Of a stretch of DNA of 50,409 nt, positions 39,061 to 47,791 are shown in pieces; within the stretch, counting starts at the first letter, position 1, and every line of letters starts with the position of its first letter. Under the pieces are notes generated by a model that was given only the letters and a program-made list of their open reading frames with translations, ran no database searches and was not told the origin of the DNA. The position numbers and the translations under genes are program-made. The stretch is from an uncultured Pseudomonadota bacterium (GTDB lineage: Bacteria; Pseudomonadota; Gammaproteobacteria; Steroidobacterales; Steroidobacteraceae), in NCBI GenBank assembly GCA_903858165.1, contig CAIOHZ010000148.1:1-50409 (forward strand). The letters are read 5' to 3'.

Positions 39061-41277
39061 ATGTCCACATCCGCCCGTCCTGTCTTTTCTCGTGCCCTGC
39101 AGGGTGCCGTTGCTGCTGCCCTGCTGCTCGCCGCAGCCGGCGCGTCCGCGCAACAGGCAGCCAGCGCTGGCCTAGAGGAAATTATTGTTACCGCCACCAA
39201 GAAGGCGAACTCCATCAACAGCACGGCGGCCGCCATTTCGGCTGTCACGGCAGACCAGCTCGGTGCCGGTGGCATCGAAGACATCTCCGACCTCGCCACG
39301 GCGGTGCCTAATCTCTCCGTCGGTGACCAGTTCGGTGTGAACCGCACCTTCATCCGCGGCGTCGGTATGACCAGCATCGACCTCGGTGCCGATGGTGCCG
39401 TGGCCTTCCTGCAGGACGGCGCCATGATTGCGCGTCCGTCCGCCCAGCTGTCCGGCTTTTTCGACCTGGAACAGGTGGAAGTGCTGCGCGGCCCGCAAGG
39501 CACCACCTACGGCCGCGGTGCTACCGCCGGCGTGGTGAACCTCGTTACTCGCAAGCCCGGCGACACCCTGAACGGCTACGGCCGCTTGACGGTCGGCAAC
39601 TTCGCTGTCAAAACCTTTGAAGGTGCGGTAGGTGGCCCGGTGTCCGACACCGTTGGCGCCCGCGTGGCCGTGAAGTGGGACCAGCGTGATGGCTATGGCA
39701 AGAACCTGTTCACCGGCAGCCAAATCGACGACCGCGACGCGGTAGCCGTGCGCGCCATGGTGTCTTTCGCCCCCAGCGATGATGTGAAGGCGACGATCAT
39801 TGCCGACTACTTCAAGGAAGACGACAACAACTACGCCTTCCACTACTTCGGTACGACCGGCACGCCGGAAGACGGCCTCGGGCACAACCTGCTCGGCGGC
39901 AAGACCATTTTCGACTACTACGCTACGCGTGGACAGGCAGCGGACCTGCGCAACATCTACTCTGACCAAGAGCCCATCAACCAGCGCGACGGCACCGGCC
40001 TGACTGCGCTGGTGGATTTCAAGCTCGGCGAATGGGACGTGAAGTCCGTGACCGCCTGGCGTGATTTCCAGCGCTTCACGCGTGATGACCTCGACGTCTC
40101 CGACGTGAACATGTTCGGGCAGAACAACTACGACGAGGACAGTAACTCCTGGAGTCAGGAATTCACCTTCAGCCGCACGGCTGGCAAGTGGGACCTGCTC
40201 GGTGGTGTCATGTACTTCCACGAGAAGCTGTTCGGCTCCGTGAAGGTGCCGCTGACCAACCTCGGCTTGCTCTTCGGTGCACCTGCCAACCTGTTCAACA
40301 ACGGCAACTACTGGCAGTTGGGAACGGTGAAGACGGATGCGTACGGCGCCTTCTTGCAGGGTACCTACCCCATCAACGACCAGCTGAAGCTCACGGTGGG
40401 TGCCCGCTACAACCACGAGAAGCGCGAGGGCGCCGGTTCCTTCATCTTCGACGCACTGGGCGCGAATGTGCCGACCGACAAGGGCAAGTCGTGGGATGCC
40501 GTCACGCCGCGCTTCAACCTCGAGTACACCACCGAGGGCGGGCAGCTGTGGTACGGCAGCCTGACGCGCGGCTTCAAGTCGGGCGTCATCAACGTCGGTA
40601 GCCAGAATGCTGTCATCGACCCGGAATACGTGTGGAGCATCGAGGCCGGTGTTAAGGGCCGTGCGGCTGGTGGCAATGTGGAATACCGTGCTGCAGTGTT
40701 CAACTACAAATACTCGGACCTGCAGGTCGGCTTCGTCGGTGCGGACAGCGTGGTGACCACGGTCAACGCCGCTTCGGCCCGCAACTATGGTCTCGAACTC
40801 GAATTGCGCGCCAAGTTGGCGGAAGGGCTCAGCGCAGACTTCTACGCCACCCTGCTGTCGGCGAAGTACACGGACTTCACCACGGGTGACTACCGTCAGG
40901 GGTTCCGTCAGGTTGACGTATCGGGCAACCACCTGCAGAACGCACCGACTAACACGGCCTTTGCTGGCTTGACGTACGAGGTGCCGGTGGGCTCGGGTAC
41001 GTTGGCTCTGCATGCCGAAGCGGCCTACCAGGGCACGGTGTACTTCACCGAGTTCAACAATGCGGATGCGGTGCAGGGTAGCTATACCATCGGCAACGTG
41101 GCGGCAACGTGGACCGACAGCGGCGAGCATTGGAGCGTGGGCGGTTGGGTGAAGAATGTGGGCGATGAGTTCATCATCACCAACAACATCATCACCGCGC
41201 CGCTCTACGGCAGCATCCGGGTAGGCTCGGTGGCACCGCCGCGCACCTACGGCGTGACGGTTGGTTACAAGTTCTAA
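39061..41277 (+). CDS. TonB-dependent outer-membrane receptor
   Basis: The protein is 738 residues with a signal peptide (ending GASA|Q). EEIIVTATKKA is the TonB box. The plug domain (about 50-160) contains AISAVTADQLGAGGIEDISDLATAVPNLSV, RTFIRGVG and LEQVEVLRGPQGTTYGRGATAGVVNLVTRKP. The remainder is a 22-strand-type barrel ending in VTVGYKF with the terminal Phe required for assembly. The plug style is that of the sphingomonad/steroid-degrader family used for hydrophobic organic substrates rather than siderophores, but that is inference. It heads the P450/SDR operon and is separated from the first P450 by 44 bases. Confidence 0.93.
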   Translation: MSTSARPVFSRALQGAVAAALLLAAAGASAQQAASAGLEEIIVTATKKANSINSTAAAISAVTADQLGAGGIEDISDLATAVPNLSVGDQFGVNRTFIRGVGMTSIDLGADGAVAFLQDGAMIARPSAQLSGFFDLEQVEVLRGPQGTTYGRGATAGVVNLVTRKPGDTLNGYGRLTVGNFAVKTFEGAVGGPVSDTVGARVAVKWDQRDGYGKNLFTGSQIDDRDAVAVRAMVSFAPSDDVKATIIADYFKEDDNNYAFHYFGTTGTPEDGLGHNLLGGKTIFDYYATRGQAADLRNIYSDQEPINQRDGTGLTALVDFKLGEWDVKSVTAWRDFQRFTRDDLDVSDVNMFGQNNYDEDSNSWSQEFTFSRTAGKWDLLGGVMYFHEKLFGSVKVPLTNLGLLFGAPANLFNNGNYWQLGTVKTDAYGAFLQGTYPINDQLKLTVGARYNHEKREGAGSFIFDALGANVPTDKGKSWDAVTPRFNLEYTTEGGQLWYGSLTRGFKSGVINVGSQNAVIDPEYVWSIEAGVKGRAAGGNVEYRAAVFNYKYSDLQVGFVGADSVVTTVNAASARNYGLELELRAKLAEGLSADFYATLLSAKYTDFTTGDYRQGFRQVDVSGNHLQNAPTNTAFAGLTYEVPVGSGTLALHAEAAYQGTVYFTEFNNADAVQGSYTIGNVAATWTDSGEHWSVGGWVKNVGDEFIITNNIITAPLYGSIRVGSVAPPRTYGVTVGYKF

Positions 41278-41278
41278 T

Positions 41279-41306
41279 CGACGGGTTCTGACCGACGAGT
41301 TTTGAC
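41279..41306 (+). repeat. Two-copy 14-bp tandem repeat after the TonB receptor
   Basis: CGACGGGTTCTGAC is followed directly by CGACGAGTTTTGAC, with two differences. It fills most of the 44-base spacer before the P450 gene. No hairpin is formed. Meaning unknown. Confidence 0.45.
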
Positions 41307-41321
41307 CTAAGGGGTACTTGC

Positions 41322-42587
41322 ATGAGCAGCAGCGTGGCCGAAGACACTTATCGCTTCGACCCCGCTGACCAAGCGCTGGTGCGAGACCCTTACCCCACCT
41401 ACCGTCGCTTGCAGGCCATTCCCGGCTTGCATGCGGCGGCAGGCGGTTACCATGTGGCCACGCGTCACTTGGATTGCCGGCAAGTGCTGGCCAGCCCGGC
41501 CTTCGGCCAGGGCAATTTCATCCGCAACATCCAGTTGTTCTACGGCCCGGACTTCGACGTGCTTGGCCAGAGTTCCTATCGCTGGCTGTCGGAAGTCTTC
41601 TTGATGCAAGACCCGCCGCACCACACGCGGCTGCGCAAGCTGGTCAGTTTTGCGCTGACGCCAAAGCGTATCGCGGACATGGCGCCGCGCATTCAGGCCT
41701 TGCAGGATGGCCTAGTTGACGCTTGGCTCGCCAAGGGTGGTACGGGCGATGTGGTTTACGACCTCGCTTATCCCTTGCCTGTGCTGGTCATGTTTGACTT
41801 GCTGGGCGTGGAAGAAAGCGAACGCACGCCGGACGCCATGGCGAAGCTGACGCGGGCCATTGCCGAGGCGTTTCTGGTGTTTGAAACGCGCGTGCTGAAC
41901 GCTGAAGAATTGGCACTGGCGAACCGCCAGATGGATTACCTCTACGAGTATTTCGGCGCACTGTTCGACCGGCGCAAGGCCGACCCGCGCGACGATTTGA
42001 CCTCGGCGTTGGCTTCGGTCCGCGACGAAAGTGGCGATGCGTTGTCGCACCGCGAGATGGTCACGATTGTCATCGCCATGTTCGGTGCGGGCTTCGAAAC
42101 CACCGCGCATCTCATCAGCAATGGGCTGTATACGCTGCAGCGCTACCCGGAACAATGGGCATTGCTGGTGGCAAACCCGGCGCTGGCAACTGGCGTGGTG
42201 GAAGAAGTCTTGCGGTTCGAGTCTTCGCTGCAGGCCACCTACCGCACGGCGTTGGAAGACACGCTGGTGGATGGCACTTACGTGAAAGGCGGCGAGCGGG
42301 TGCTGTGTATCGTGGCCGCGGCCAACCGCGACCCTTCCATGTTTCCGGAGCCCGACCGCTTCGATATCACCCGCAAGGATGTCCGTATCCAGTCCTTCGG
42401 TGGTGGTATTCACCACTGCATTGGTCAGGCCTTGGCGCGGCTGGAAGGGCGTATCGCGTTCGAGACGCTCGCTCGGCGGCTGCCCGGCATCGCTGTGAAG
42501 CTCGACAGCCCACCTTGGCGCCCCGGGTTCCTGTTCCGCGGGCTTTCCACTCTGCCCGCCACCACACTTGAAATCGCCCACCGATAA
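41322..42587 (+). CDS. Cytochrome P450 (class I bacterial type)
   Basis: Heme-thiolate monooxygenase of 421 residues, soluble, no membrane anchor. DPYPTYRRL opens the fold, MQDPPHHTRLRKLVSFALTP is the C-helix, FGAGFETTAHLI is the I-helix oxygen-activation motif with the Glu/Thr pair, EEVLRFES is the ExxR motif, and FGGGIHHCIGQALARLE holds the heme-ligating Cys. All key residues are intact. AAGGGG lies eight bases before the ATG. It needs a ferredoxin and reductase; none is encoded in the window. Place in the operon right after the TonB receptor suggests it hydroxylates the imported compound first (inference). Confidence 0.92.
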   Translation: MSSSVAEDTYRFDPADQALVRDPYPTYRRLQAIPGLHAAAGGYHVATRHLDCRQVLASPAFGQGNFIRNIQLFYGPDFDVLGQSSYRWLSEVFLMQDPPHHTRLRKLVSFALTPKRIADMAPRIQALQDGLVDAWLAKGGTGDVVYDLAYPLPVLVMFDLLGVEESERTPDAMAKLTRAIAEAFLVFETRVLNAEELALANRQMDYLYEYFGALFDRRKADPRDDLTSALASVRDESGDALSHREMVTIVIAMFGAGFETTAHLISNGLYTLQRYPEQWALLVANPALATGVVEEVLRFESSLQATYRTALEDTLVDGTYVKGGERVLCIVAAANRDPSMFPEPDRFDITRKDVRIQSFGGGIHHCIGQALARLEGRIAFETLARRLPGIAVKLDSPPWRPGFLFRGLSTLPATTLEIAHR

Positions 42588-42646
42588 CGGACAATGCAGC
42601 AGCGCATACTTCGTTGCGCGGGTTACGGTCGCGGAAGATTACCTGC

Positions 42647-43438
42647 ATGGATCTCGGTCTCAAGGGCAAGGTGGCATTGGTCACTGCGGGCAGCCAAGGC
42701 ATAGGCTTGGCAACGGCGCATGCGCTGGCCCGGGAAGGCGCCCTGCTGGCGCTTTGCGCGCGTGATGCGGCTGGTTTGACCGCTGCTGCGGCGGCCATCG
42801 AGGCCGCCCATGGGCAGCCGGTCTTGGTGCTCCCTTGCGATCTCGCCGACGAAACGCAGATTGGCCCTATGGTCGACACGGTACTGGCGCGCTACGGCAC
42901 CGTTCATGTGTTGGTGAACAACGCCGGCGGCCCGCCGCCGGGCCCCTCGGCGCGGCTTACCGAAGCCGACTGGCAGCGGGCCTTCCAGCTCACTCTCATG
43001 TCCGCCGTTAGGACCACCAATGCCGTGTTGCCGGCCATGCGCGCACAGCGCTGGGGGCGTATCGTCAATGTTTCGTCGTATTCGGTGAAGCAGCCTATCC
43101 CGGACCTTATGCTGTCGAACAGTCTCCGCCTTGCCGTGGCCGGCTGGGCCAAGACGCTGGCCGCTGAAGTGGCGCCGGACAACGTGCTGGTGAATACGGT
43201 GGCGCCCGGTTGGACGCTCACCGACCGTGTCGGGCAAATGCTCGCGGCGCGTGCCGGCCAGCGACAGTGTGAAGAAGCCGCGGTGGCAGCGGAAATACTG
43301 GCGCAAGTGCCCTTGGCCCGCTTCGCGGACCCCGCCGAGATTGCCGACGTTATCGTTTTCCTGGCCTCACAACGCGCCAGTTACCTCACAGGTACGGTAT
43401 TGCCCATAGACGGCGGTATTGTGCAGGGAGCCCTTTGA
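42647..43438 (+). CDS. SDR family protein with non-canonical active site
   Basis: Short-chain dehydrogenase/reductase fold, 263 residues. TAGSQGIGLATAHALA is the cofactor motif and NNAGGPPPG the central motif. VSSYSVKQPIPDLMLSNSLRLAV occupies the catalytic region: the Ser is present but the expected Y-x-x-x-K reads S-x-x-x-R (in LSNSLR). Such 'VKQPIPxLxLSN' proteins are a recognised branch of the family, and their catalytic mechanism may differ. I chose the ATG at 42647 (MDLGLKGKVALV); an upstream extension of 11 codons lacks similarity. It follows the P450 by 59 bases and its TGA shares a base with the next ATG (TGATG). Confidence 0.85.
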   Translation: MDLGLKGKVALVTAGSQGIGLATAHALAREGALLALCARDAAGLTAAAAAIEAAHGQPVLVLPCDLADETQIGPMVDTVLARYGTVHVLVNNAGGPPPGPSARLTEADWQRAFQLTLMSAVRTTNAVLPAMRAQRWGRIVNVSSYSVKQPIPDLMLSNSLRLAVAGWAKTLAAEVAPDNVLVNTVAPGWTLTDRVGQMLAARAGQRQCEEAAVAAEILAQVPLARFADPAEIADVIVFLASQRASYLTGTVLPIDGGIVQGAL

Positions 43439-44442
43439 TGTCCTGGCAAGCGGCACGAATCATCGACTTCCACGCTCACGTAGTGCTGGAAGAAACTTTC
43501 GGGGCCGCGGGTCAGCATGGTCCGGAACTGACGGTGGCGGAGGATGGTCGCCCGTTGTTTCGCGCCGGTGGTTATCGGCTGCATGGCGTGCGTTACCGGG
43601 GCAGTCCCTTCATGGATGCCGAAGTGCGCCTCGCTGCCATGGACCGTGCCGGCATCGACTGCCAGGTGCTGTCGCCCAACCCCTTGACGTATTTTCATTT
43701 CATCGATGTTCCGTCGGCGGTGGCTTTCTGTCGTCGCCACAACGATGTGCTGGCAGCACTGGTACGCCGTTACCCTGGCAGACTCGCCGGCCTCGCCGCA
43801 TTGCCGATGCAATCGCCAGCCGCCGCCGCTGAGGAACTGCGCCGCGCAGTCGGTGAACTTGGACTTTGGGGTGCGGGCATCGGTACCGAGTTCGGTACCC
43901 GTCTCGATTCGCCGGCGCTGGATGACTTCTACCGCTGCTGTGCAGCGCTGGATGTGCCGCTGTACTTGCACCCGTCGCCTGCGGGTATCGACGGCCCAGC
44001 GGCGTTTCCGCCGTTGTCGCATTACGACTTGGACCTGCTCATTGGGTTCGCTGCACAGGAAACCATTGCTGTCGGCACGCTCATCTATGGCGGTGTCGTC
44101 GACCGTCATCCGGACTTGCGCTTGTGCGTCAGCCATGGTGGTGGTGCCATCGCCTTGCTGGCGGGACGCTTCAGTGAAGCTGCCGCGAAGCGTCCTTGGG
44201 CCTCGGCGGAACTACGTGAGCCTGGCGCCTTCATGCAGCGCTTGCAGAGGCTTTGGTTCGACAACCACTTACACAGCGACGACGCCGTCGAATTGCTGGA
44301 AAAGCAGGTGGGCCGTGAGCGCCTCGTGCTGGGAACGAATTTCGCTGGCTGGGACCAGCCCGCCAGTGGCGGCAAGCTGGAAGCGCCCCTCTGGCTGGCT
44401 GACAACGCGCGCCGCTTGCTGGGCCGAAAGGACTGGACGTGA
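43438..44442 (+). CDS. Amidohydrolase family 2 protein (ACMSD-like)
   Basis: TIM-barrel metal enzyme of 334 residues. IIDFHAHVV supplies the HxH metal pair at the N-terminus, LYLHPSPAG the next His, and LCVSHGGGAI and the later NFAGWDQ (where ACMSD has a metal Asp motif GTDYP) the rest; the final Asp is less certain here. Family 2 members are decarboxylases (ACMSD, gamma-resorcylate decarboxylase) or lactonases/hydrolases. In an oxidative catabolic operon a decarboxylation or ring-lactone hydrolysis step is plausible but inferred. It overlaps the SDR stop by one base and the next start by four (GTGA). Confidence 0.85.
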   Translation: MSWQAARIIDFHAHVVLEETFGAAGQHGPELTVAEDGRPLFRAGGYRLHGVRYRGSPFMDAEVRLAAMDRAGIDCQVLSPNPLTYFHFIDVPSAVAFCRRHNDVLAALVRRYPGRLAGLAALPMQSPAAAAEELRRAVGELGLWGAGIGTEFGTRLDSPALDDFYRCCAALDVPLYLHPSPAGIDGPAAFPPLSHYDLDLLIGFAAQETIAVGTLIYGGVVDRHPDLRLCVSHGGGAIALLAGRFSEAAAKRPWASAELREPGAFMQRLQRLWFDNHLHSDDAVELLEKQVGRERLVLGTNFAGWDQPASGGKLEAPLWLADNARRLLGRKDWT

Positions 44443-45797
44443 ACGCCACCCTCATCATCAACGGTAGCGTCATCGATGGTACCGGCGCTGCCCCGCGCGT
44501 CGAGTCGGTGCTCATCATTGGCGAGAAGATTGCTGCCACCGGTGCGGCGGCCGAAGTACAGGCCGCGCAAATGCCGGGTGTGTACACGATGGACGTGGCC
44601 GGCTGCACGGTCATGCCCGGTCTTATCGACGGCCATTGCCATATCAGTTTTGATGAACCGAACTCGAACGACGAGTTGTTCTTCCACCGTCGGCACGCGC
44701 TGGCCGCCATTACGGCGGCGCGTAATGCGCGACGCGTACTCCAATCCGGCGTCACCAGCATCATGGACGCCGACTCCATCTTCGAGATTGGCGTGGACCT
44801 TCGCGATGCGATCGAAGCCGGTATCACCACCGGCCCACGCATCTCCACCGGCGGCTATGCGCTGTGGACTAGCGTTGGTGGTACGGCAGGCCGGCTTATC
44901 CCGGACCGTGGCGTCATGGGTTACGGCAAGGTCGTTGCCGGTCGCGACGAGATCATTGCCGAGGTACGCCGCCAGATCAAAGGCGGCGTGGACTGGATCA
45001 AGGTGCATGTTACCGGGTTGGTACCGAGGCATCCGCTAGGTGGCGAAGTGCAGAGCTGGTCGCGCGAGGAACTGCGCACGGTCTGCGATGCCGCCCATGA
45101 ACTTGGCATCCCAGTGCTCGGGCATTGCCGCGGCGCTGGTGCCATTGTCGATTGCGTTGAAGCTGGCATGGATCTCATCTTGCACGCCACCTTGATGGAT
45201 GACCGCGCGCTCGAGGTGCTGGTGAAACACCGCACGCCGGTGATGCCGGTGTTTACCTTCTTGGCCAATCTCGCCGACTACGGTGCCCGCATCGGTGCAG
45301 ATGACACCGTGCGTGCCATGTTCCGTCGCGAGATTGCTGACAGTGCGCAGATGCTGCGCCGCGCTTACGACGCTGGCGTGCCGCTGCTCTGTGGCAGCGA
45401 ATCGGGGTTCTCCATCACGCCCTACGGCGACTGGCATTACCGCGAGATGGAAGTGTTCGTGCGCGAACTCGGCCTGACGCCCTTGCAGGCCATCCAGTGC
45501 TCAACCCAGGCCAATGCCTTTGCCATGCGAATGGCCGGCAAGGTGGGCGAAGTGTTGCCGGGGCGCTTGGCGGACTTGCTGATTGTGGATGGTAATCCGG
45601 CTGCCGACGTCACCGTGCTCGGCGATACGGCTCGCTTGAAGCAAGTACTCCTCGGTGGGCGCAGCATGGACTTGACGCCTGATGCGCCGCGGCGTGATCC
45701 ACCGGGCTGGCGCGTGAGCACTTACGGCGCGCGCTTGGGCAAGGAGGTCGCGGCCGGCGCACCGCCACCGCCGCCGGCGGATTTGACGGAACCATGA
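44439..45797 (+). CDS. Amidohydrolase family 1 protein (imidazolonepropionase-like)
   Basis: Metal-dependent hydrolase of 452 residues. It begins TLIINGSVIDGTGAAP and MPGLIDGHCHISF, the typical beta-sandwich entry with the HxH pair. WIKVHVTG carries a Lys likely to be carboxylated and bridge metals, LGHCRGAGAI and ILHATLMDD give later His ligands, and GRLADLLIVDGNPAADV closes the sandwich. It is probably a cyclic amide, lactone or ester hydrolase; substrate unknown. The C-terminus is Pro-rich (APPPPPADL). The GTG start overlaps the previous stop and its own stop overlaps the next ATG (ATGA). No signal peptide is seen. Confidence 0.87.
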   Translation: MNATLIINGSVIDGTGAAPRVESVLIIGEKIAATGAAAEVQAAQMPGVYTMDVAGCTVMPGLIDGHCHISFDEPNSNDELFFHRRHALAAITAARNARRVLQSGVTSIMDADSIFEIGVDLRDAIEAGITTGPRISTGGYALWTSVGGTAGRLIPDRGVMGYGKVVAGRDEIIAEVRRQIKGGVDWIKVHVTGLVPRHPLGGEVQSWSREELRTVCDAAHELGIPVLGHCRGAGAIVDCVEAGMDLILHATLMDDRALEVLVKHRTPVMPVFTFLANLADYGARIGADDTVRAMFRREIADSAQMLRRAYDAGVPLLCGSESGFSITPYGDWHYREMEVFVRELGLTPLQAIQCSTQANAFAMRMAGKVGEVLPGRLADLLIVDGNPAADVTVLGDTARLKQVLLGGRSMDLTPDAPRRDPPGWRVSTYGARLGKEVAAGAPPPPPADLTEP

Positions 45798-46993
45798 CGA
45801 CCATTCGTCTCGACCGCGTGCCGGATGCACTCGCTGCCCTGCGTAACGAGCATCTTGCGCAGTCGTTGTATGACGAAGGTGCTGTCGTCATGGCGGACAC
45901 CTTGCTCACCTTGCACGGTGATGCGCATCGGCAACGTCGTCTGCTGGAATTCCGCGTCTTCCGGCGCAGCTTTTTCCGTTACTACGAAACCGAGGTCTTC
46001 CCGCGTGCGTTGCAGGAAGTGCTGGGGCCGGTGGTTGCCGGGGGCAGTTGCGACCTCGTGGACTTCGGTTACCGCATCACCATGAACCTCACGGCGGATT
46101 TCGCCGGCATTGACCGGCCGGAGAAGACCGCAGCGGAAACGGCAGCGCTGCTGCGTTTGGTCATGACGTTCAGCGAAGGCGCGACGCTGGTGCATTCCAC
46201 TCGCGACAAGGAAGAAGTGTGCCGCGAAGTACGCGCGGCGCTGACGGAACTCGATGTGCGTTTCCTGCAGCCCTCCATCGCGCGCCGCCAAGCTTTGTTG
46301 GCGCAATTGGAACGTGGCGAAATCACTGAAGAAGAGCTGCCACGCGATGTGCTCACGGTGTTGTTGCGCAACGAGGACCGCCTCGAGTTGCCGCCCGAAG
46401 TGCTGCGTCGCGAAATAGCGTTTTATTTGCAGGCGGGCTCTCACAGCACTGCCAACTCCACTGTCCATGCCATGCACCAACTGTTCTGCTGGATGGCAGC
46501 AACGCCCGGTGGGCGTGAACGCTTGTTGGCGGAGCCGCTGTTCCTGCAACGTTGCGTGCATGAAAGCCTACGCTTGAACCCCGCCAGCCCAGTGTCTTGG
46601 CGTAAGCCCTTGTGCCCGCTGAAGTTGGCGGACGGTACGGCGGTGACACCCGAAGACCGTGTCGAAATCGATTTGTGGACGGCCAACCGTTCGCCGGACA
46701 TTTACGGTACGGACGCGGACCAGTTCAACCCGGAACGCACCGTGGCTGCTGGCCATGAGCCCTTTGGCTTGACGTTTGGCACGGGCGTTCATACTTGCTT
46801 GGGGCGCGATCTCGACGGCGGTCTCCTACCGCGCGCGGGTACCGACCCCGCCAACCATCAATACGGCATCATCACCCTGCTCGCCAGGGCTTTGCTGGAA
46901 GCGGGAGCAATCCCGGATCCAGCGCGGCCACCGGTCAGGGCCACCCACACTGCACGGCCCAATTGGGGCGCTTACCAGGTGACTTTCCCATGA
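45794..46993 (+). CDS. Atypical cytochrome P450, short N-terminus and altered heme end
   Basis: Heme-thiolate protein of 399 residues. HESLRLNP is the ExxR motif, DADQFNPERT the following loop, and FGLTFGTGVHTCLGRDLDGG the heme Cys loop. The C-helix equivalent (LHGDAHRQRRLLEFRVF) begins near residue 40, about 45 residues earlier than in the P450 at 41322, so the usual N-terminal beta/A-helix part is missing. The I-helix reads LQAGSHSTAN, with His-Ser in place of the acidic residue-Thr pair. After the Cys loop the usual A-R-x-E helix is replaced by a Gly/Pro-rich stretch. Such changes occur in P450s acting on peroxides or carrier-bound substrates. ATGA overlaps at both ends. Confidence 0.85.
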   Translation: MTTIRLDRVPDALAALRNEHLAQSLYDEGAVVMADTLLTLHGDAHRQRRLLEFRVFRRSFFRYYETEVFPRALQEVLGPVVAGGSCDLVDFGYRITMNLTADFAGIDRPEKTAAETAALLRLVMTFSEGATLVHSTRDKEEVCREVRAALTELDVRFLQPSIARRQALLAQLERGEITEEELPRDVLTVLLRNEDRLELPPEVLRREIAFYLQAGSHSTANSTVHAMHQLFCWMAATPGGRERLLAEPLFLQRCVHESLRLNPASPVSWRKPLCPLKLADGTAVTPEDRVEIDLWTANRSPDIYGTDADQFNPERTVAAGHEPFGLTFGTGVHTCLGRDLDGGLLPRAGTDPANHQYGIITLLARALLEAGAIPDPARPPVRATHTARPNWGAYQVTFP

Positions 46994-47760
46994 CAGACAG
47001 CACTCCTTCCACTCCGCGCACTGCTTTGGTGACCGGCGGAGCTTTCGGCCTCGGCGCCGCCATCTGCCAGCACGCGGCCCGCGCCGGTTATCGCGTTGCC
47101 GTGCTCGACCTGAAGCTGGAAGACTGCGAGGCCTTGTTGCCGAAGCTCGCGGGTACGGGTCACGTCGCCTTGCAGGCCGACGTCACCGATGAACATCAGG
47201 TCCATGCAGCCTTCGAGAAGCTCGGCGTCACGCCTCACCTCGTCGTCAGCAACGCTGGCATTGTCCGCTTCGGGCCGCTTATCGAGCATTCCATCGACGA
47301 GTTCCGCAAAGCGGTAAACGTCAACCTCATCGGTACGTATATCGTTGACCGCGAGGCTGCCTTGCGCATGAAGACGATCGGTGGTGGCTCCATCGTCAAC
47401 CTCAGCTCCGTCAACGCCATCACTCCGGGCCCTGGCTCCGGTGGCTACCCGGCTTCCAAGGCGGGTGTGGCAAAGCTCACGGAGCACCTGTCGCTGGAAC
47501 TGGGCCAGTTCAATATCCGTGTCAACTGCGTGGCACCAGGGTTCATCGATGGCGGCATGTCGGCGCCTATCTATGCGAATCCCAAGGTGCGCGAACTGCG
47601 TGGCGGCGCGGTGCCGTTGCGTCGTCTCGGTACCGTGGACGACGTGGCCGAAAGCGTCATGTGGCTGGGTTCCGATGCAGCGGCCTACGTTACCGGGCAT
47701 CAGCTGGTAGTGGACGGTGGCCTCGTGCACAGCGCCTTGCTGCATCTGCCGCGCGTCTGA
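46990..47760 (+). CDS. SDR family oxidoreductase
   Basis: Classical short-chain dehydrogenase, 256 residues. TGGAFGLGAAICQHAA is the TGxxxGxG cofactor site, LDLKLED holds the acidic residue that favours NAD, SNAGIVRFGP replaces NNAG, and SSVNAITPGPGSGGYPASKAGV gives the Ser-Tyr-Lys triad. ADVTDEHQV and NCVAPGFIDGGM are typical. It probably oxidises a secondary alcohol produced by one of the P450s (inference). Its ATG overlaps the P450 stop as ATGA. The frame is open upstream within the P450, but that part is not SDR-like. Confidence 0.9.
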   Translation: MTDSTPSTPRTALVTGGAFGLGAAICQHAARAGYRVAVLDLKLEDCEALLPKLAGTGHVALQADVTDEHQVHAAFEKLGVTPHLVVSNAGIVRFGPLIEHSIDEFRKAVNVNLIGTYIVDREAALRMKTIGGGSIVNLSSVNAITPGPGSGGYPASKAGVAKLTEHLSLELGQFNIRVNCVAPGFIDGGMSAPIYANPKVRELRGGAVPLRRLGTVDDVAESVMWLGSDAAAYVTGHQLVVDGGLVHSALLHLPRV

Positions 47761-47791
47761 CCCCAGTGCAATCGCCACGTTGGCCGCAGCG

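Noticed and set aside
39172-41130. Long open frame (652 codons) on the minus strand opposite the TonB receptor
   Set aside because: The plus-strand frame is a complete TonB receptor with plug, box and terminal Phe. The antisense frame is His/Val/Arg-biased, has no recognisable motif and reflects GC-rich codon usage.
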